Shown here: one piece after another, positions 35,687-44,964 of the stretch
Numbering within the stretch: position 1 is the first letter of the stretch
How the letters are laid out: each line of letters opens with the position of its first letter
DNA from: Raineya orbicola
GTDB taxonomy: Bacteria > Bacteroidota > Bacteroidia > Cytophagales > Thermonemataceae
NCBI RefSeq assembly: GCF_002843425.1
Contig: NZ_NKXO01000017.1
Span: forward strand, 1 to 64,000
Reading direction: 5' to 3'
DNA: 64,000 nt
The notes under the pieces: model-generated
Databases searched by the model: none
What the model was told of the DNA's origin: nothing
What the model saw: the letters and a program-made list of their open reading frames with translations, nothing else
Translations under genes and position numbers: made by a program

Positions 35687-37213
35687 ATGGACAAAATCAT
35701 TATTTTAGACTTTGGCTCGCAATATACCCAGCTCATTGCCCGCAGAATACGAGAATTGAACGTTTTCTGCGAAATTTATCCTTTTCACCATTTGCCAACA
35801 ATAAGCCCAGAAATAAAGGGCGTTATTCTTTCTGGAAGTCCTTGTTCTGTAAGAGATAACAATGCCCCAGACATAGATTTGCAAGCTATTCGTAAAAAAG
35901 TGCCTGTTTTAGGAATTTGCTATGGTGCTCAATTGCTTGCTCAAAAATTTGGCGGAAATGTTGAACCATCGGCTACACGCGAGTATGGCAGAGCTAACCT
36001 GACGGAATTTGAAGCGGATAATCCCCTTTTTCATCATATTTCGCCTCATTCGCAAGTGTGGATGAGCCACGGTGATACGATTACCCAAATACCTTCTGAT
36101 TTTGTAACCATTGCCCGTACCGAAAGCATACCTGTTGCGGCTTTTCAAGTGCAAAATGAAGCAACTTTTGGTTTGCAGTTTCACCCCGAAGTTACACATT
36201 CCTTGGAAGGGAAGCAGATTTTGCAGAATTTTGTTTTGGAAATTTGCGGCTGTCAGCCTACTTGGACAGCCACTTCTTTCATTCAGAGCAGTGTAGAGGC
36301 TCTGAAAAAAGAATTAGGAAATGATAAAGTGGTATTAGGTCTTTCAGGAGGAGTGGATTCCAGCGTAGCGGCTTTGCTTTTGCACAAAGCTATCGGGAAA
36401 AACCTGTATTGTGTTTTTGTTGATAATGGACTTTTGCGTAAGAATGAATTTGAAAGCGTATTACATTCCTACCAAGATTTAGGTTTGAATGTAAAAGGGG
36501 TTGATGCCAAAGTAGAATTTTACCAAGCCCTTGCAGGTCTCACCGACCCCGAAGCCAAGCGAAAAGCTATCGGGAAAATATTTATTGATGTTTTTGAACG
36601 TGAAGCAGGACAGATTAAAGATGTAAAATGGCTTGCACAAGGCACCATTTATCCTGATGTAATAGAAAGCGTGAGTGTTTCAGGTCCTTCGGTTACTATC
36701 AAGTCGCATCATAATGTAGGAGGCTTGCCCGAAAAAATGAACTTGAAAGTGGTAGAGCCGCTTAAAATGCTTTTCAAAGACGAGGTGAGAAATATCGGGA
36801 AAGAATTGGGCTTGCCTATTAACATTTTGCACAGACACCCTTTTCCTGGACCAGGGCTTGCTATTCGGATTTTGGGCGAAATTACCGCTGAAAAAGTCAA
36901 ACTTTTGCAAGAAGTAGATGCTATTTTTATTGAAGGCTTGAAAAAAGCCGAACTCTATGACCAAGTTTGGCAGGCGGGGGCAATTTTATTACCAGTGCAG
37001 AGTGTAGGGGTGATGGGTGATGAGCGTACCTATGAGCGAGTAGTGGCTTTGCGTGCGGTTACGAGTACAGACGGAATGACCGCCGATTGGGCAAGATTGC
37101 CCTACGAGTTTTTGGCTCAAATTTCTAACCAAATCATCAATCAGGTGAAAGGGGTGAATAGAGTGGTATTGGATATATCCTCTAAACCGCCTGCTACTAT
37201 TGAGTGGGAATAA
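35687..37213 (+). CDS. guaA: GMP synthase (glutamine-hydrolysing)
   Basis: GuaA aminates XMP to GMP. The 508-residue protein has an N-terminal class I amidotransferase with the catalytic Cys in LGICYGAQ and the His-Glu pair in [10 protein letters not shown], an ATP-pyrophosphatase domain with P-loop [13 protein letters not shown], and a C-terminal dimerisation domain ending in PPATIEWE. Start ATG 35687 gives the usual [15 protein letters not shown]. It is followed 12 nt later by the KTSC gene and then the CCA enzyme gene, likely one transcript. Confidence 0.97.
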   Translation: MDKIIILDFGSQYTQLIARRIRELNVFCEIYPFHHLPTISPEIKGVILSGSPCSVRDNNAPDIDLQAIRKKVPVLGICYGAQLLAQKFGGNVEPSATREYGRANLTEFEADNPLFHHISPHSQVWMSHGDTITQIPSDFVTIARTESIPVAAFQVQNEATFGLQFHPEVTHSLEGKQILQNFVLEICGCQPTWTATSFIQSSVEALKKELGNDKVVLGLSGGVDSSVAALLLHKAIGKNLYCVFVDNGLLRKNEFESVLHSYQDLGLNVKGVDAKVEFYQALAGLTDPEAKRKAIGKIFIDVFEREAGQIKDVKWLAQGTIYPDVIESVSVSGPSVTIKSHHNVGGLPEKMNLKVVEPLKMLFKDEVRNIGKELGLPINILHRHPFPGPGLAIRILGEITAEKVKLLQEVDAIFIEGLKKAELYDQVWQAGAILLPVQSVGVMGDERTYERVVALRAVTSTDGMTADWARLPYEFLAQISNQIINQVKGVNRVVLDISSKPPATIEWE

Positions 37214-37225
37214 AAAACTCTTAAA

Positions 37226-37438
37226 ATGAAGCACATTGCAGTAGAATCCTCAATGATTACTTCGGTAGCTTACGATGCTAAAAAGGAAATTTTAGAAGTA
37301 AAATTCAAACAGGGACAAGTATATCAATATTTTGAAGTACCTTCAAAGGTATTTGAGGAGTTACTCGAAGCAGAATCAAAAGGTAGGTATATGAGAAGCC
37401 ACGTGATTGATTGTTATCCGTATGTACGTGTGCGATAA
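37226..37438 (+). CDS. KTSC-domain small protein
   Basis: A 70-residue protein consisting of one KTSC domain: SSMITSVAYDAKKEILEV, KFKQGQVYQYFEVP and GRYMRSHVIDCY. The domain is named for its association with lysine-tRNA synthetase C-termini in some bacteria and is thought to bind nucleic acid, but its role is not known. It lies 12 nt after guaA and 17 nt before the CCA-adding enzyme gene, consistent with cotranscription. Confidence 0.85.
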   Translation: MKHIAVESSMITSVAYDAKKEILEVKFKQGQVYQYFEVPSKVFEELLEAESKGRYMRSHVIDCYPYVRVR

Positions 37439-37455
37439 AACTTTGTGATTAGGAA

Positions 37456-38898
37456 ATGTCTGATAAATTTGATTATATATTTGCAGAAAATTCGTTTTTA
37501 GCCCAACTGGCTCAAATTGTCCAAGAAATTGGCACAGAAGCCTATTTGGTAGGTGGGTTTGTGAGAGATTTGCTTCTGGGACGTATAGGTAAGGATATTG
37601 ATATTGTTTGTGTGGGTAGTGGGGTGGAGTTTGCTCTGAAAGTTGCTCAAAAGTTAGATGAAAACATTTCTGTAACCACTTATCGTAATTTCGGAACGGC
37701 AATGTTTCGCTATAAAGAATGGACTTTGGAGTTTGTAGGAGCAAGGAAAGAATCGTACAGCCGAGATTCTCGCAAGCCTGTTGTAGAAAATGGTACTTTA
37801 CAAGATGACCAACATCGCAGAGATTTTACTATCAATGCACTTGCCATTTCTTTGAATAAGCAGAATTTTGCTACACTCATAGACCCTTTTGGCGGTGTGG
37901 AACATTTGCGTAAAAAAATTATCCAAACGCCGCTCAATCCTGATATTACCTTTTCCGATGACCCTTTGCGAATGATGAGGGCTATACGTTTTGCCTCAAA
38001 ACTTGCTTTTGATATAGCCCCTGAAACATTTGAAGCAATTATTCGGAATAAAGAACGCATACAGATTGTCTCCCAAGAACGTATCACTGATGAACTCAAC
38101 AAAATTATTCTTTCCGATAAGCCGTCTTATGGCTTCAAGTTGCTTTTTCATTCGGGGCTTTTGCATTACATTTTCCCTGAAATGGTAGAATTGCAAGGGG
38201 TAGAAGCCGTAGGTGATAAAAGGCACAAAGATAATTTTTATCATACCTTGCAAGTGTTGGATAATTTAAGTGAGAAAACTAAGGATTTATGGCTTCGTTG
38301 GGCGGCAATTTTACACGATATAGCCAAACCTGCCACCAAACGCTTTGATGAAAAGGTTGGCTGGACTTTTCACGGACACGAAGAAAAAGGTGCTAAAATG
38401 GTACCGCATATTTTCCGAAAACTCAAATTGCCTATGGGTGAAAATATGCGTTTTGTGCAAAAATTGGTGCGTTTGCACCTGAGACCCATTGCTTTGGTGA
38501 AAGATAATATCACAGATTCAGCTTTAAGACGTTTGCTTTTTGAGGCAGGAAGCGATTTGGAGGCTTTAATGCAACTATGCCGTGCTGATATTACCTCCAA
38601 AGACCACCAAAAAGTAAAAAAGTATCTTGCTAACTTTGATAAAGTAGAACAAAGACTCAAAGAAATTGAGGAAAAAGACCGCTTGCGAAATTTCCAACCG
38701 GTCATTACAGGAGAACTGATTATGCAAACTTTTGGCTTGAAACCTTGTCCCGAAGTAGGAAACATCAAAGCAGAGGTGCGAGAGGCTATCTTGGAAGGAG
38801 AAATCCCCAATGCCTTGCCCCAAGCCTTTGAATATATGCTTAAAGTAGGTGAAAAACACGGATTGAAACCTTTGAAAAAGGATACTCCTATGCAGTAA
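37456..38898 (+). CDS. CCA tRNA nucleotidyltransferase / poly(A) polymerase family with HD domain
   Basis: A 480-residue class II nucleotidyltransferase. The head domain shows LVGGFVRDLLLGR and the catalytic acid pair in KDIDIVCVG, then RRDFTINALAIS and a DPLRMMRAIRFASKL block. A C-terminal HD domain follows (RWAAILHDIAKP ... FHGHEEKGA). These are the features of Bacteroidota enzymes that build or repair the 3' CCA end of tRNA. Because no other CCA enzyme is in view, CCA addition is preferred to polyadenylation. It is the last gene of the guaA-KTSC group. Confidence 0.92.
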   Translation: MSDKFDYIFAENSFLAQLAQIVQEIGTEAYLVGGFVRDLLLGRIGKDIDIVCVGSGVEFALKVAQKLDENISVTTYRNFGTAMFRYKEWTLEFVGARKESYSRDSRKPVVENGTLQDDQHRRDFTINALAISLNKQNFATLIDPFGGVEHLRKKIIQTPLNPDITFSDDPLRMMRAIRFASKLAFDIAPETFEAIIRNKERIQIVSQERITDELNKIILSDKPSYGFKLLFHSGLLHYIFPEMVELQGVEAVGDKRHKDNFYHTLQVLDNLSEKTKDLWLRWAAILHDIAKPATKRFDEKVGWTFHGHEEKGAKMVPHIFRKLKLPMGENMRFVQKLVRLHLRPIALVKDNITDSALRRLLFEAGSDLEALMQLCRADITSKDHQKVKKYLANFDKVEQRLKEIEEKDRLRNFQPVITGELIMQTFGLKPCPEVGNIKAEVREAILEGEIPNALPQAFEYMLKVGEKHGLKPLKKDTPMQ

Positions 38899-39083
38899 TT
38901 GATTATCTGTAACCTTTTTCTAAATTTGTATAAAACACTTTTTACAACGAGCAAATAAGTTTTTTTCTTACAGAAAAACAATTTTTCACAGCGTTTATCT
39001 ACTTGCTTGCAAAAGTAGAATAAAACATTTTCAGGCAATCAGCGTTTTACTAACAAATTTTTTATATTTCATTTCAAAATTAA

Positions 39084-40259
39084 ATGCTTATGAAATCACT
39101 CTATTTCAAAGAAGAGCACAACTTATTTCGTGATAGTGTTAGAAAGTTTTTACAAAAAGAGGTTATTCCCTTCATCAATGCTTGGGAGGAAGAGAGGCGT
39201 ATTCCCAAAGAAATTTTCAAAAAAATGGGAGAGCAGGGTTATTTAGGTTTGAATTTCCCTGCTGAATATGGAGGGGTAGGGGCAGATTTTTGGTATTCGG
39301 TAGTATTTTTGGAAGAAATTGCCAAAGTAGGAGCAGGGGGCTTCCCAACAGCCGTAAGTGTTCATCAGTATATGGCTATCAACCACATTTTTAGGGCGGG
39401 AAGTGATTTTCTGAAACAAAAATATCTTGTTCCTGCAATTGCAGGTGAAAAAGTTGCCGCTTTGGGCATCAGTGAGCCAGGGGCGGGTTCTGATGTAGCA
39501 TCTATACGTACCAAAGCCGTAAAAGATGGCGATTTTTATATTATCAATGGTGCGAAAACCTTTATTACCAATGGCACTTATGGCGATTTTATTACGCTTG
39601 CGGTTTCTACCAATCCTGAAAATAAGGCGGGGGGGATAAGTCTGATAGTGGTAGATTTGGATAGTGAAGGTATCACACGTACCAAGCTCAAAAAAATGGG
39701 TTGGCATAGCTCTGATACTGCTGAAATTAGTTTTGATAATGTTCGCGTACCCAAAGAAAATTTGGTAGGTGTAGAAAATTTTGGGTTTTACTATATTATG
39801 GAAAGTTTTCAGCTGGAGCGTTTAGTGGCGGGAATTATGGCGGTAGCGAGTTCTAAATGGATTTTGGAGGAGACCATTCGTTATATGCACGAAAGAGAAG
39901 CTTTCGGCAGAAAGATAGCTAAATACCAAACCCTACGTCATACGATAGCCGATTTGGCTACCGAGTTGTATGCCGCCGAGCAAATGGTGTATCATACTTG
40001 CTGGCTACAAAATGAAGGCGAAGTAGCTGTAAAGGAATGTTCTATGGTGAAACTGCATTGTTCTGAACTCGCCAACAAAGTAGTAGATAGGTGTTTGCAA
40101 GTTTTTGGAGGCTATGGCTATATGGAAGATTATTTGGTTTGCCGAGCCTATCGTGATGCTCGTGTAGGTACTATTGCAGGGGGAACGTCTGAAATTATGC
40201 GAGAAATTATTGCTAAAATGATGATTGATGATGTAGAGTACAAGCCTGTCTATTCTTAA
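39084..40259 (+). CDS. Acyl-CoA dehydrogenase
   Basis: A 391-residue flavoenzyme that oxidises an acyl-CoA to the trans-2-enoyl-CoA. The family signatures are GISEPGAGSDVASI, the FITNGTYGDF segment, FGRKIAKYQTLRH, and the C-terminal FGGYGYMEDYLVCRAYRDARVGTIAGGTSEI. The length and motifs fit the short/branched-chain class. An ATG at 39090 (MKSLYFKEEHN) is an equally good start. The gene stands alone, with an inverted repeat just after its stop, and would work with the acyl-CoA synthetase and crotonases of the region. Confidence 0.93.
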   Translation: MLMKSLYFKEEHNLFRDSVRKFLQKEVIPFINAWEEERRIPKEIFKKMGEQGYLGLNFPAEYGGVGADFWYSVVFLEEIAKVGAGGFPTAVSVHQYMAINHIFRAGSDFLKQKYLVPAIAGEKVAALGISEPGAGSDVASIRTKAVKDGDFYIINGAKTFITNGTYGDFITLAVSTNPENKAGGISLIVVDLDSEGITRTKLKKMGWHSSDTAEISFDNVRVPKENLVGVENFGFYYIMESFQLERLVAGIMAVASSKWILEETIRYMHEREAFGRKIAKYQTLRHTIADLATELYAAEQMVYHTCWLQNEGEVAVKECSMVKLHCSELANKVVDRCLQVFGGYGYMEDYLVCRAYRDARVGTIAGGTSEIMREIIAKMMIDDVEYKPVYS

Positions 40260-40270
40260 AAAAACGCAAG

Positions 40271-40297
40271 AAGGAAGGTAACAAAATTACCTTCCTT
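40271..40297 (+). terminator. Hairpin after the acyl-CoA dehydrogenase gene
   Basis: A perfect 11-bp inverted repeat (40271-40281 with 40287-40297, 5-nt loop) begins 11 nt after the stop codon. It lacks a strong T-run, so it may be a weak terminator or an mRNA 3'-end stabiliser. Confidence 0.55.
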
Positions 40298-40426
40298 ACT
40301 CCAAGAGTTTTACACCTAAGTTTTTGATAGCAAGGTTTGAATAAAGGTTTTATTCAAATCTTTGTAGCAAATCTAAATGAAAGATAAGTTAGAATGAATG
40401 ACAAAAGTCAGTTTTTAGAATGATTT

Positions 40427-43400
40427 TTACTTCATTACCTGTATCCATCCTTTACAAACAGCACCCGAAGGAGTTTCGTATTGATAGTAGTACAAACCTG
40501 CTACAATTTCTTTTTGCATACCCCATTCGTTTTGATAATTATCGGTTTTGTAAATAGGTTTGCCCCATCTGTTCCAAATAGTGAGTTTAGCTCCTTTTTC
40601 TTCTATGGCAAAAGTGTCGTTAATGCCGTCTCCATTGGGGGTTATGGTATTGGGCGGAATACGTAGCGAAGGAATTTCAAACTCCCTTTGCACTACTTTT
40701 TGACATTTTCGGCTGGCATATGATAGAGTAACCGTGTAGTTTTGCCCTTGCTCATCATTCTGATTGGGAAAAGTATAAAGCGGAGGTTCAATGCCTTGCA
40801 GAATAACCCCATTGCTCAAAGTCCAAGTAACTCTATCGTCAGTTACATCTAAAAGCAAGCTATCAGGGACAATAAGTCTGAATTTTACACTATACGGCGA
40901 AAAACAATCTTTTACTAAACGAACCTCATAGTCTAATTCAGGTAGTTTATCTACTTTTATGATAATCTTTCTTTGAGCCGTACAACTATCATTTTGAAGT
41001 AAAAGCGTGTAAGTAATATCTTCCAAAGGCGTAGCAATAGGATTAGGAATATTAGGATTGTTGAGGTACGTAGGAGGAGACCACTGATAACTCACTGCAC
41101 CGCTTGCGGAAAGTTGCACACTTGAACCCTGACAAACCGAAAGGCTATCCGTAATAACAAATCCGGGAATAGTAATATCATATTTTTGCTCTACAATCAA
41201 AGGGGATTTGCAAGATGAATTATTGAAAATAGTAAGACGAACGGTGTAAATTCCACCTTTTGTAAAATCAAAAAAGAAATCGCGTTGGGTATTTTGGGAA
41301 AAAATCAGGTTGCCGTTTTCATCAAAAATTTGCCATAAAAATCCCTGTGCTCCTATGGAAAGATTTTTGAAAAAAAGTCTATCTACACATACTACGCTAT
41401 CTTTTTTAATAACAGCAAAGCCGTTTTTAGGGTCTTGAGCCTGAAAATCTGCTGAAATATCAAAAGCTATCTTAAAAGCGGCGTTATTACAATTACTACT
41501 GCCGTTACTTCTTGACCAAGCCCCTTGGGTAGTTGGAAAGCCATTTGTGCCACGGCAAGAGGCACAAACCACGTGGTAAATTGTACCATCTTTGGAAAAA
41601 CGACTGGTACCGCCATCTACGTGGTCGCCGTTTTCATCAGTAGAGTTTTCTCCAAAAAATGTAGCATAAATCAATCCTTGCATATCTTTCCGATACACTG
41701 CCAAGTAGAAATCACTACCATTTACACTATTTCTACGGATAGCGTCGCTTGTAGTAGGCATATTGCTAACATCACTGCCATTGTTATTTCCCCCTGAATT
41801 TCTATTTGTATTTCCGCCCCAACCTGCAATGTAGATATTTCCGCAATTGTTTTCCGTAACAACCATAAAAGCCGTAGGCGAAATATCGGGATTGCCATCG
41901 CCTGCACCTATACGCGTACTCCAAAGCGAAGCATTGAGATTAGCATTGATTTTATGAATAAATTGCCCGCTATTGGGGTTGTTATACACTCCTGCACTCA
42001 CGGGGTAATTGCCAAAAGTTTGCCCGAAAGCATACACATTTTGCTCGGCATCTAAATCTATCAAAAAAACCATATCTGCGGCAGAAGTACCTACATAAGT
42101 GGCTTGCAGAAGCGTACCTGTGGGTGAAAATTTCGCTATAAATCCATCATCACTTCCTCTCGCAGTGGCGTGCATACCACTAGCGGTAGCGGGAAAGTTA
42201 TTGCTGGTAGTGCCTCCGCCTACATATACTTCGCCTGCGGTATTGGTTTTGATAGAAAGAGCGAAATCCAGCCCGCTACCGCCCAAATATGTACCCCAAA
42301 GAAAATTGAGGTTTTCGTCCATTTTTACTACCAAGCCGTCTTGCGAACCTTGTAGAGAACCAGAAATGCCTGCAATACTACTTGAACGAGTGGTAGAAGC
42401 AATATAAACATTTTTATTTTCATCGGTGTAAATATCGCCTCGCAATTCGTCTCCGTAATTATGAATGAAGGTGATAGCTATATCACGAGGTTTAATGCCA
42501 TCGTTGCCTGTACCGCCAATGAGGCGAGAGCGGTTCAGTGAGCCATTCGGATTGATTTTCATTACAAAAATATCGCTACCATTGGCATAATCATTGCCTA
42601 AAAGATTGACACTGCTACCACCCACGAAAATTGAACCCATCGTAATAGGAAAATTTGTAGAAGAGGTTGTGCCTAAAATAAGCAATCGGTTATCTTTATC
42701 CACTACCAAGCTATGAGCTACTTCGGAACTATTACCACCGATGAAAATAAGTTGCTCCAAAGTAGTTCCTGTGGCATTGTAGCGAAAAAGAGCAATATCG
42801 CTTCGTAGGTCTTGGTTATTCAAACCGCCCGAACCAATTTTGATAGCCCCTGTAAAGCGTGGAAAATCTGTTCCATACGTAGTGCCTGCTGAATAGAGTT
42901 TGCCATTGTTATCGAAAGTGGCTGTATTGCCCCAGTTATCGGAACGCCCTCCTGAATAAGTCGAAAAAATAAGTTCGGGGTCTATGATGAGCGGATAATC
43001 CTTGTCGTAACCTTTGGGAAAATAGAAACTTACAACATTTTTTTTCAAAACAAATTCAGTAGGAACTTCTACTTTTTTACCTTCAATGATTTGATAGCTG
43101 TAAGGTTTTTTTTCATACACACTGCCTACGGAAGTTTTTATCTCCAACGAGCCGTCAGGCAAGATTTCAACTGCATCGGCAAACTTGATGTGCATTTGAA
43201 TTTTACGAGCATCAGCCTGTGGCTTGACGATAAACTCATATTTCAGATTTTCACCTTTACTAAAAATTCGGTAGTCAATGCTTTTGTAAAGATTGTGGTA
43301 ATAAAGTTCTTGATAGCTTTTTACATCGCTTGCCCAATGCTTGGGGTTATTGCCTTTATAGAAAAAATAACTTTCAGCATTACTACGGCGTGCTTCTATG

Positions 43401-43723
43401 CGTGTGCGTGGATTAGCTTTCAAAAAATCTACTACAAAACTATGAGCTTTGATACCATTTTTCACTTCTTGTGGAAAAAGTTCGGGGTGTTTGCGGTAGA
43501 AAAGTGCTTTGCCATCATAAAAACTATATTGCAAAGCATTGGCATAAACAAACAGATAACCGCTATTCAGTTCTGCTCGGTAGCGAACGGTATCTTCCCA
43601 TTGATGTTTGTTTTCTACGAAACGAATAGCATTATCGGTGTTTATATGCATTTGCTTAAATCCTTGTGCAAAAGATATTTGCAAAATTGCCACAAGTAAA
43701 ATAAGAAGTAGATAGTTTTTCAT
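40427..43723 (-). CDS. Large secreted T9SS cargo protein, paralog of the gene at 20511-23789
   Basis: A 1098-residue secreted protein with the same architecture as its paralog 17 kb away. It has a clear signal peptide (MKNYLLLILLVAILQISFAQ), a DUF7948-like domain (RFVENKHQWEDTV, SYFFYKGNNPKHW, IDPELIFSTYSGG), SBBP-type propeller repeats ([37 protein letters not shown]), PKD-like domains, and the type B T9SS sorting domain ([37 protein letters not shown]). Start is ATG 43723; the frame is open to a TTG at 43762, but the signal peptide begins at 43723. A minus-strand -7 element (TACATTTG, 43743-43750) precedes it. Function unknown; cell-surface or secreted. Confidence 0.9.
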   Translation of the reverse strand: MKNYLLLILLVAILQISFAQGFKQMHINTDNAIRFVENKHQWEDTVRYRAELNSGYLFVYANALQYSFYDGKALFYRKHPELFPQEVKNGIKAHSFVVDFLKANPRTRIEARRSNAESYFFYKGNNPKHWASDVKSYQELYYHNLYKSIDYRIFSKGENLKYEFIVKPQADARKIQMHIKFADAVEILPDGSLEIKTSVGSVYEKKPYSYQIIEGKKVEVPTEFVLKKNVVSFYFPKGYDKDYPLIIDPELIFSTYSGGRSDNWGNTATFDNNGKLYSAGTTYGTDFPRFTGAIKIGSGGLNNQDLRSDIALFRYNATGTTLEQLIFIGGNSSEVAHSLVVDKDNRLLILGTTSSTNFPITMGSIFVGGSSVNLLGNDYANGSDIFVMKINPNGSLNRSRLIGGTGNDGIKPRDIAITFIHNYGDELRGDIYTDENKNVYIASTTRSSSIAGISGSLQGSQDGLVVKMDENLNFLWGTYLGGSGLDFALSIKTNTAGEVYVGGGTTSNNFPATASGMHATARGSDDGFIAKFSPTGTLLQATYVGTSAADMVFLIDLDAEQNVYAFGQTFGNYPVSAGVYNNPNSGQFIHKINANLNASLWSTRIGAGDGNPDISPTAFMVVTENNCGNIYIAGWGGNTNRNSGGNNNGSDVSNMPTTSDAIRRNSVNGSDFYLAVYRKDMQGLIYATFFGENSTDENGDHVDGGTSRFSKDGTIYHVVCASCRGTNGFPTTQGAWSRSNGSSNCNNAAFKIAFDISADFQAQDPKNGFAVIKKDSVVCVDRLFFKNLSIGAQGFLWQIFDENGNLIFSQNTQRDFFFDFTKGGIYTVRLTIFNNSSCKSPLIVEQKYDITIPGFVITDSLSVCQGSSVQLSASGAVSYQWSPPTYLNNPNIPNPIATPLEDITYTLLLQNDSCTAQRKIIIKVDKLPELDYEVRLVKDCFSPYSVKFRLIVPDSLLLDVTDDRVTWTLSNGVILQGIEPPLYTFPNQNDEQGQNYTVTLSYASRKCQKVVQREFEIPSLRIPPNTITPNGDGINDTFAIEEKGAKLTIWNRWGKPIYKTDNYQNEWGMQKEIVAGLYYYQYETPSGAVCKGWIQVMK

Positions 43724-43833
43724 TTTTGGAGATTTTATCTTACAAATGTAACAAAAAAACAAAAATCAAGCCAATCTGAATAGACGTAAAGTTTTTCTTT
43801 ATGCTTCTTTACTTAAAAAAATTCAAAAAAATC

Positions 43834-43864
43834 TTTGAATATTCATAAAAGTTTCTTAACTTTG
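43834..43864 (+). promoter_or_regulatory. Consensus promoter of a candidate small RNA
   Basis: TTTG at 43834-43837 and TAACTTTG at 43857-43864 are 19 nt apart, a perfect Bacteroidota promoter. Transcription should begin near 43871. A terminator follows within about 55 nt, before any reading frame. Confidence 0.7.
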
Positions 43865-43870
43865 AGGTAA

Positions 43871-43926
43871 TCATAGCTGGTTGAAGGATAAAAGACCTGT
43901 TGCACTTTGTGGCAGGTCTTTTTTTT
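43871..43926 (+). ncRNA. Candidate small RNA of about 56 nt (or a terminated leader)
   Basis: The interval begins at the predicted start site of a perfect promoter and ends in a Rho-independent terminator: a perfect 10-bp inverted repeat (43890-43899 with 43913-43922) and a run of eight T residues (43919-43926). A second, separate promoter for the OmpA gene lies downstream at 43934-43966, so this unit appears to be independent. No reading frame fits inside. It matches no RNA family I recognise. The alternative is a read-through attenuator feeding the OmpA gene. Confidence 0.5.
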
Positions 43927-43933
43927 CAAACCT

Positions 43934-43966
43934 TTTGGAAGTATGGCAGTTTTGTGTGTAAGTTTG
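43934..43966 (+). promoter_or_regulatory. Promoter of the OmpA-like lipoprotein gene
   Basis: TTTG at 43934-43937 and TAAGTTTG at 43959-43966 are 21 nt apart. The predicted start near 43973 gives a 30-nt leader to ATG 44004. Confidence 0.65.
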
Positions 43967-44003
43967 CATAAAATTTTGTTTCAACCTCAAAACCCTGTTT
44001 TCT

Positions 44004-44864
44004 ATGAAGCATTTAGGATTTTTTTTATTGATGCCTTTGATTTTTTTTGCTTGCGTACCCAAAAAGAAGCTCAAAGAATTAGAGGCAAAATATGCAAGTT
44101 TAGAAAAACTAAATAAAGATTATGTAACGGATTTAGCATCTACCAAAACGGCTTTGAATGCTTGCAACAATGATAAAGCCCGCTTGGAAAGTGAAGTGAA
44201 AGAATTGAAGGAAATGAATGCAAAGCTGATTCGTCAGGTAACGGAAATGTCCACGCTCTCTTCCGAGCAAGCCAAAAACTTGCAAGTTTCTTTGGAGCAA
44301 ATGAAAGAAAAAGACCTGCAAATTAAAACCTTGAACGAGGCTATCAACAAACGCGACTCAATGACCATAGCTCTTGTTACCCAGCTCAAACGTGCTGTGG
44401 GTACAGATAACCAAGATATTGAGGTAAATGTAGATAAAGCAGTTGTGATGATTAGCATTTCTGAAAAGCTTTTATTCAAAACAGGAAGCTATGATATTCG
44501 TACGGATAACCCTCAAACCCTTCGTCAGATAGAAGCTATTGCCGCAGTACTCAAAGACCGCCCTACTTTTGATGTACTGATAGAAGGTCATACTGATAAC
44601 GTACCCTACAAAAGAAAAGGTGATATTTACGACAATTTGGATTTGAGCGTGAAAAGAGCTACTTCACTCGCTCGCTTGCTCTATCAGCGTATGGGGGTAA
44701 ATCCTGCACGTCTTATTCCTGCGGGTAGAGGTGAGTTTTTGCCATTGGTAGCTAACGATACTGACGAAAATCGTGCTAAAAACCGCCGTATCCGTGTGGT
44801 AGTGATGCCTAAAATTGAAGAATTTTATGGTATGATTGAAAAAGGTATGAAAGGAGGAAAGTAA
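44004..44864 (+). CDS. OmpA-family lipoprotein with coiled coil
   Basis: A 286-residue lipoprotein. The signal peptide carries a lipobox-like ending (LIFFAC) with Cys at about 17. A coiled coil follows (about 25-130). The C-terminal OmpA domain (about 150-275) has the peptidoglycan-binding signature IEGHTDNVPY and the conserved Asn/Arg block ENRAKNRRIRVVV. It should anchor the outer membrane to peptidoglycan. It has its own promoter and a strong terminator, so it is monocistronic. Confidence 0.9.
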   Translation: MKHLGFFLLMPLIFFACVPKKKLKELEAKYASLEKLNKDYVTDLASTKTALNACNNDKARLESEVKELKEMNAKLIRQVTEMSTLSSEQAKNLQVSLEQMKEKDLQIKTLNEAINKRDSMTIALVTQLKRAVGTDNQDIEVNVDKAVVMISISEKLLFKTGSYDIRTDNPQTLRQIEAIAAVLKDRPTFDVLIEGHTDNVPYKRKGDIYDNLDLSVKRATSLARLLYQRMGVNPARLIPAGRGEFLPLVANDTDENRAKNRRIRVVVMPKIEEFYGMIEKGMKGGK

Positions 44865-44889
44865 TTTTTTCATAAAAATTTTGCCAATC

Positions 44890-44917
44890 AAAAGCCTTTC
44901 TGTTGGGAAAGGCTTTT
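44890..44917 (+). terminator. Rho-independent terminator of the OmpA-like gene
   Basis: AAAAGCCTTTC (44890-44900) pairs with GAAAGGCTTTT (44907-44917). The stem is GC-containing with a 6-nt loop and ends in a T-run. It starts 26 nt after the stop codon. Confidence 0.85.
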
Positions 44918-44934
44918 TGATTTGAGAAAATGTT

Positions 44935-44942
44935 TATCTTTG
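44935..44942 (+). promoter_or_regulatory. -7 element upstream of the enoyl-CoA hydratase gene
   Basis: TATCTTTG is an exact -7 match, 22 nt before ATG 44965. No TTTG lies at the ideal distance upstream, so the promoter is only half supported. Confidence 0.4.
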
Positions 44943-44964
44943 GGCAACCTTAATTTGTAAGCAT

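Noticed and set aside
38921-38928. TAAATTTG -7 match as a small-RNA promoter before the acyl-CoA dehydrogenase gene
   Set aside because: No TTTG at the proper distance and no terminator follow, so it is too weak to report as a feature.
38370-39038. Long minus-strand open frame opposite the CCA enzyme (222 codons)
   Set aside because: It is antisense to a clear CCA-family gene and encodes no recognisable motif; a shadow frame.
43091-43699. Plus-strand open frame of 202 codons opposite the T9SS cargo gene
   Set aside because: It is antisense to the DUF7948-like domain of a well-supported gene and has no family features.
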